Assembly: GCF_023272795.1 (NCBI RefSeq)
Contig: NZ_CP096829.1
Span: 3,782,001 to 3,846,000 of the forward strand
Length of the DNA: 64,000 nt
Reading direction: 5' to 3'
Source: Flavobacterium humidisoli
Lineage (GTDB): Bacteria > Bacteroidota > Bacteroidia > Flavobacteriales > Flavobacteriaceae
In this document: positions 62,242-64,000 of the stretch, in pieces
Position numbering within the stretch: position 1 is the stretch's first letter
How the letters are laid out: each line of letters begins with the position of its first letter
Notes under the pieces: model-generated
Told to the model about the DNA's origin: nothing
The model's input: the letters and a program-made list of their open reading frames with translations, nothing else
The model's database searches: none
Made by a program: the position numbers and the translations under genes

Positions 62242-62880
62242 ATGGAAACTAGAAAATATGTTAAAGTAGGAGTTGCAGGCCCTGTAGGATCAGGAAAAAC
62301 TGCATTGTTAGAACGTTTAAGCCGAAAAATGCTGAACAACTATAATTTGGGAGTAATTACCAATGACATCTATACGAAAGAAGATGCCGAATTTATGGTG
62401 AAAAATAGTCTATTGCCAAAAGAGAAAATCATTGGAGTAGAAACTGGAGGCTGCCCTCACACAGCAATTCGTGAAGATGCCAGTATGAATTTGGAAGCGG
62501 TTGATGAATTGGTTTCGCGTTTTCCTGATATCGAATTGATTCTAATTGAAAGCGGCGGAGATAATCTTTCTGCAACCTTTTCACCAGACTTGGCCGATGT
62601 GACCATTTTCGTAATCGATGTGGCCGAAGGAGAGAAAATCCCTCGTAAAGGCGGGCCAGGGATCACAAGATCAGATTTGCTTTTGATCAATAAAATCGAC
62701 TTGGCACCTTATGTGGGAGCTAGTTTAGAAGTGATGGAAAATGATGCGAGAAGAATGAGAAAAGGTGCGCCATTTGTGTTTTCAAACCTTAGATCTACAG
62801 AAGGAATTGACGAAGTTATTGGCTGGATCAAGAAATATGCATTGCTTGAAGATATCGAAGAACCAAATTTAGTTCGTTAA
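62242..62880 (+). CDS. ureG: Urease accessory GTPase UreG
   Basis: The 212 residues have the P loop GPVGSGKT (13-20), [19 protein letters not shown] (CPH metal motif), [34 protein letters not shown] and LLINKIDLA. The His-rich start of some UreG proteins is missing. It hydrolyses GTP to drive nickel transfer. Confidence 0.95.
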   Translation: METRKYVKVGVAGPVGSGKTALLERLSRKMLNNYNLGVITNDIYTKEDAEFMVKNSLLPKEKIIGVETGGCPHTAIREDASMNLEAVDELVSRFPDIELILIESGGDNLSATFSPDLADVTIFVIDVAEGEKIPRKGGPGITRSDLLLINKIDLAPYVGASLEVMENDARRMRKGAPFVFSNLRSTEGIDEVIGWIKKYALLEDIEEPNLVR

Positions 62881-62884
62881 TCAA

Positions 62885-63682
62885 ATGGTAAGTACCCTAA
62901 AAATAGAAATAGAAGAAAGAGATGGGGAATCATTTTTAAGAGATGCATACGTAACACAGCCTTTTAGAATTATGCCTGTGGGGCAGTATAAATCTGATGG
63001 AGCTTCCTACTTGATGATCATGAGCTCATCGCCTGGAATTTTAAGTGGTGATGCTTATGATATTCAGGTAAATATAAAAGAAAATGCTCGTTTGCAATTG
63101 CAATCACAATCCTATCAGAGATTGTTTAATATGGAAGGCAGTGCAGCGCAAATCATGAATGTCAAAATGGAAAAAGGAACTTCGTTCTCGTATGTGCCTC
63201 ATCCTGTAGTGCCTCATGAAGATTCTACTTTTAAAAGCCATAATAAGATTAGTCTCGACGATGATTGTGATCTAACGATAAGTGAAATCATTACTTGTGG
63301 ACGTAAACATCACGGAGAAACTTTTAAATATACTCATTTTCAGAATCTTCTTGAGGTTTATCACCATGATAGGCTTATTCTAAAGGACAATGTTCTGTTA
63401 AGACCCGATATTATGCCTTTATCGGCTATGGGGTTGTTGGAAGGTTACACTCATCAGGGAACTTTTGTATATCTCAATACAAAAAATGAAGAGGTGAAGG
63501 AACATATCGAATCCTTCTTTATTGAATTGGAAGCATTAGAAAATGTAACATTTGGAATTAGTGAGCTGGAAGCTAATGGCTTTGTCATTAGAATTCTAGG
63601 ACATGGAGGGGAGCAAATGTTTGATTTTTTCAGAAAGGTGCAGGACGTGCTTTGGGAAGAAAAAGACACAATACAAATTTAA
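62885..63682 (+). CDS. ureD: Urease accessory protein UreD (UreH)
   Basis: The 265 residues show AYVTQPFRIMPVGQYK, LMIMSSSPGILSGDAYDIQV and the FSYVPHPVVPHEDSTF segment typical of UreD/UreH. It binds apo-urease first and is needed for activation. It starts 4 bp after ureG. Confidence 0.9.
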   Translation: MVSTLKIEIEERDGESFLRDAYVTQPFRIMPVGQYKSDGASYLMIMSSSPGILSGDAYDIQVNIKENARLQLQSQSYQRLFNMEGSAAQIMNVKMEKGTSFSYVPHPVVPHEDSTFKSHNKISLDDDCDLTISEIITCGRKHHGETFKYTHFQNLLEVYHHDRLILKDNVLLRPDIMPLSAMGLLEGYTHQGTFVYLNTKNEEVKEHIESFFIELEALENVTFGISELEANGFVIRILGHGGEQMFDFFRKVQDVLWEEKDTIQI

Positions 63683-63688
63683 ACAGTT

Positions 63689-64000
63689 ATGGATTCAAAT
63701 TTAATAGCATTATCAGTTACAGCTATCAGCATTAGCTTTTTTCATACAGCATCGGGTCCAGATCATTATCTGCCGTTTATTGTTTTATCGCGATCGCGCA
63801 AATGGAGTCTGTCTAAGACCATTATGCTAACAATAGTTTGCGGTTTAGGGCATATTCTGAGTTCGGTTGTTTTAGGAATTATTGGGGTTTTCTTAGGATG
63901 GCAAATTAATAAAATAAGCTTTTTCCAAGACTTCAGAGGCAATATTGCAAGTTGGGCGCTGCTGTTATTTGGTGCCGTTTACCTTTGTTATGGGCTTTGG
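63689..64000 (+). CDS. Nickel permease (UreH/NicO-type), 5' part only
   Basis: The ATG at 63689 opens 104 residues that run off the window. Three membrane helices are visible and the metal motif is HTASGPDHYLPF, followed by a charged loop (SRSRKWSLSK) and CGLGHILSSVVLG. That HxxxGPDH pattern is typical of the high-affinity nickel/cobalt UreH or NicO family. Placement right after ureD makes nickel import for urease very likely. The C-terminus cannot be seen. Confidence 0.8.
   Translation, partial: MDSNLIALSVTAISISFFHTASGPDHYLPFIVLSRSRKWSLSKTIMLTIVCGLGHILSSVVLGIIGVFLGWQINKISFFQDFRGNIASWALLLFGAVYLCYGLW

Overview
The window reads as chromosomal DNA of a Bacteroidota bacterium, most likely a Flavobacterium or close relative. 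The support is low G+C, TTG-N17-20-TAnnTTTG promoters of the Bacteroidota type, SusC/SusD pairs, LytTR two-component proteins, many short-signal lipoproteins, and dispersed flavobacterial-looking intergenic repeats. I see no rRNA, tRNA, CRISPR array, transposase or phage gene.

Layout. 1-166: 3' end of a LytTR regulator, then about 600 bp of tandem repeats. 781-6521: a complete RND multidrug efflux operon (adaptor, pump, outer-membrane factor). 6604-12317: a putative DNA-binding protein, then a quinone/aromatic-stress group (ring-cleaving dioxygenase, cupin, MhqD-like hydrolase, small GNAT) beside a sigma-54 type activator and the 3' remnant of a second activator. 12408-18410: a copper-acquisition island with two related Cys-motif membrane peptides, a copper-site-like lipoprotein, an OprC-like TonB receptor, MbnP and the di-heme enzyme MbnH. 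18584-22650: small hypotheticals and a zinc-finger/flavin monooxygenase fusion. 22893-27937: a SusC/SusD pair behind a long structured leader that encodes an 8-residue Cys-Cys peptide. 28262-34504: an NAD(P)-binding epimerase-like protein and a TolC/HlyD/ABC-2 permease/ABC-2 permease operon without an ATPase gene. 34657-40325: aspT-aspD-ansB-porin, a putative asparagine/aspartate decarboxylation pathway that conserves energy. 40827-47928: a luciferase-like oxidoreductase, a TonB-type barrel divergent from a LytS/LytR pair, and a tandem GNAT. 48036-52715: a PL14-like lipoprotein, a C39-like/VKOR/thioredoxin fusion followed by a double-glycine six-cysteine peptide, and an unknown secreted protein. 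52894-57575: aldehyde dehydrogenase, DUF1826 protein, amino-acid permease, a decayed DUF1826 copy and a small secreted protein. 57899-64000: the urease operon ureABC, outer-membrane barrel, ureE, ureF, ureG, ureD and a nickel permease cut by the window end.

How the genes work together. The copper island is a full uptake route: an outer-membrane receptor carrying CxxxM and HxM motifs, periplasmic lipoproteins, and the MbnH/MbnP pair, in which MbnH is known to oxidise a Trp of MbnP to create a copper site. The urease operon couples enzyme, metallochaperones, nickel entry and possibly a porin. The asparagine operon would import Asn-derived Asp, decarboxylate it and export Ala. The VKOR-thioredoxin fusion is placed to form disulfides in the secreted six-Cys peptide encoded 105 bp downstream.

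The strongest candidates for under-described biology are (1) the copper island with its paired Cx9Cx3C peptides, (2) the VKOR/Trx plus GG-leader six-Cys peptide pair, and (3) the CC-codon leader peptide with mutually exclusive hairpins ahead of SusC. All assignments come from reading the sequence and recalled family motifs; no database search was run.
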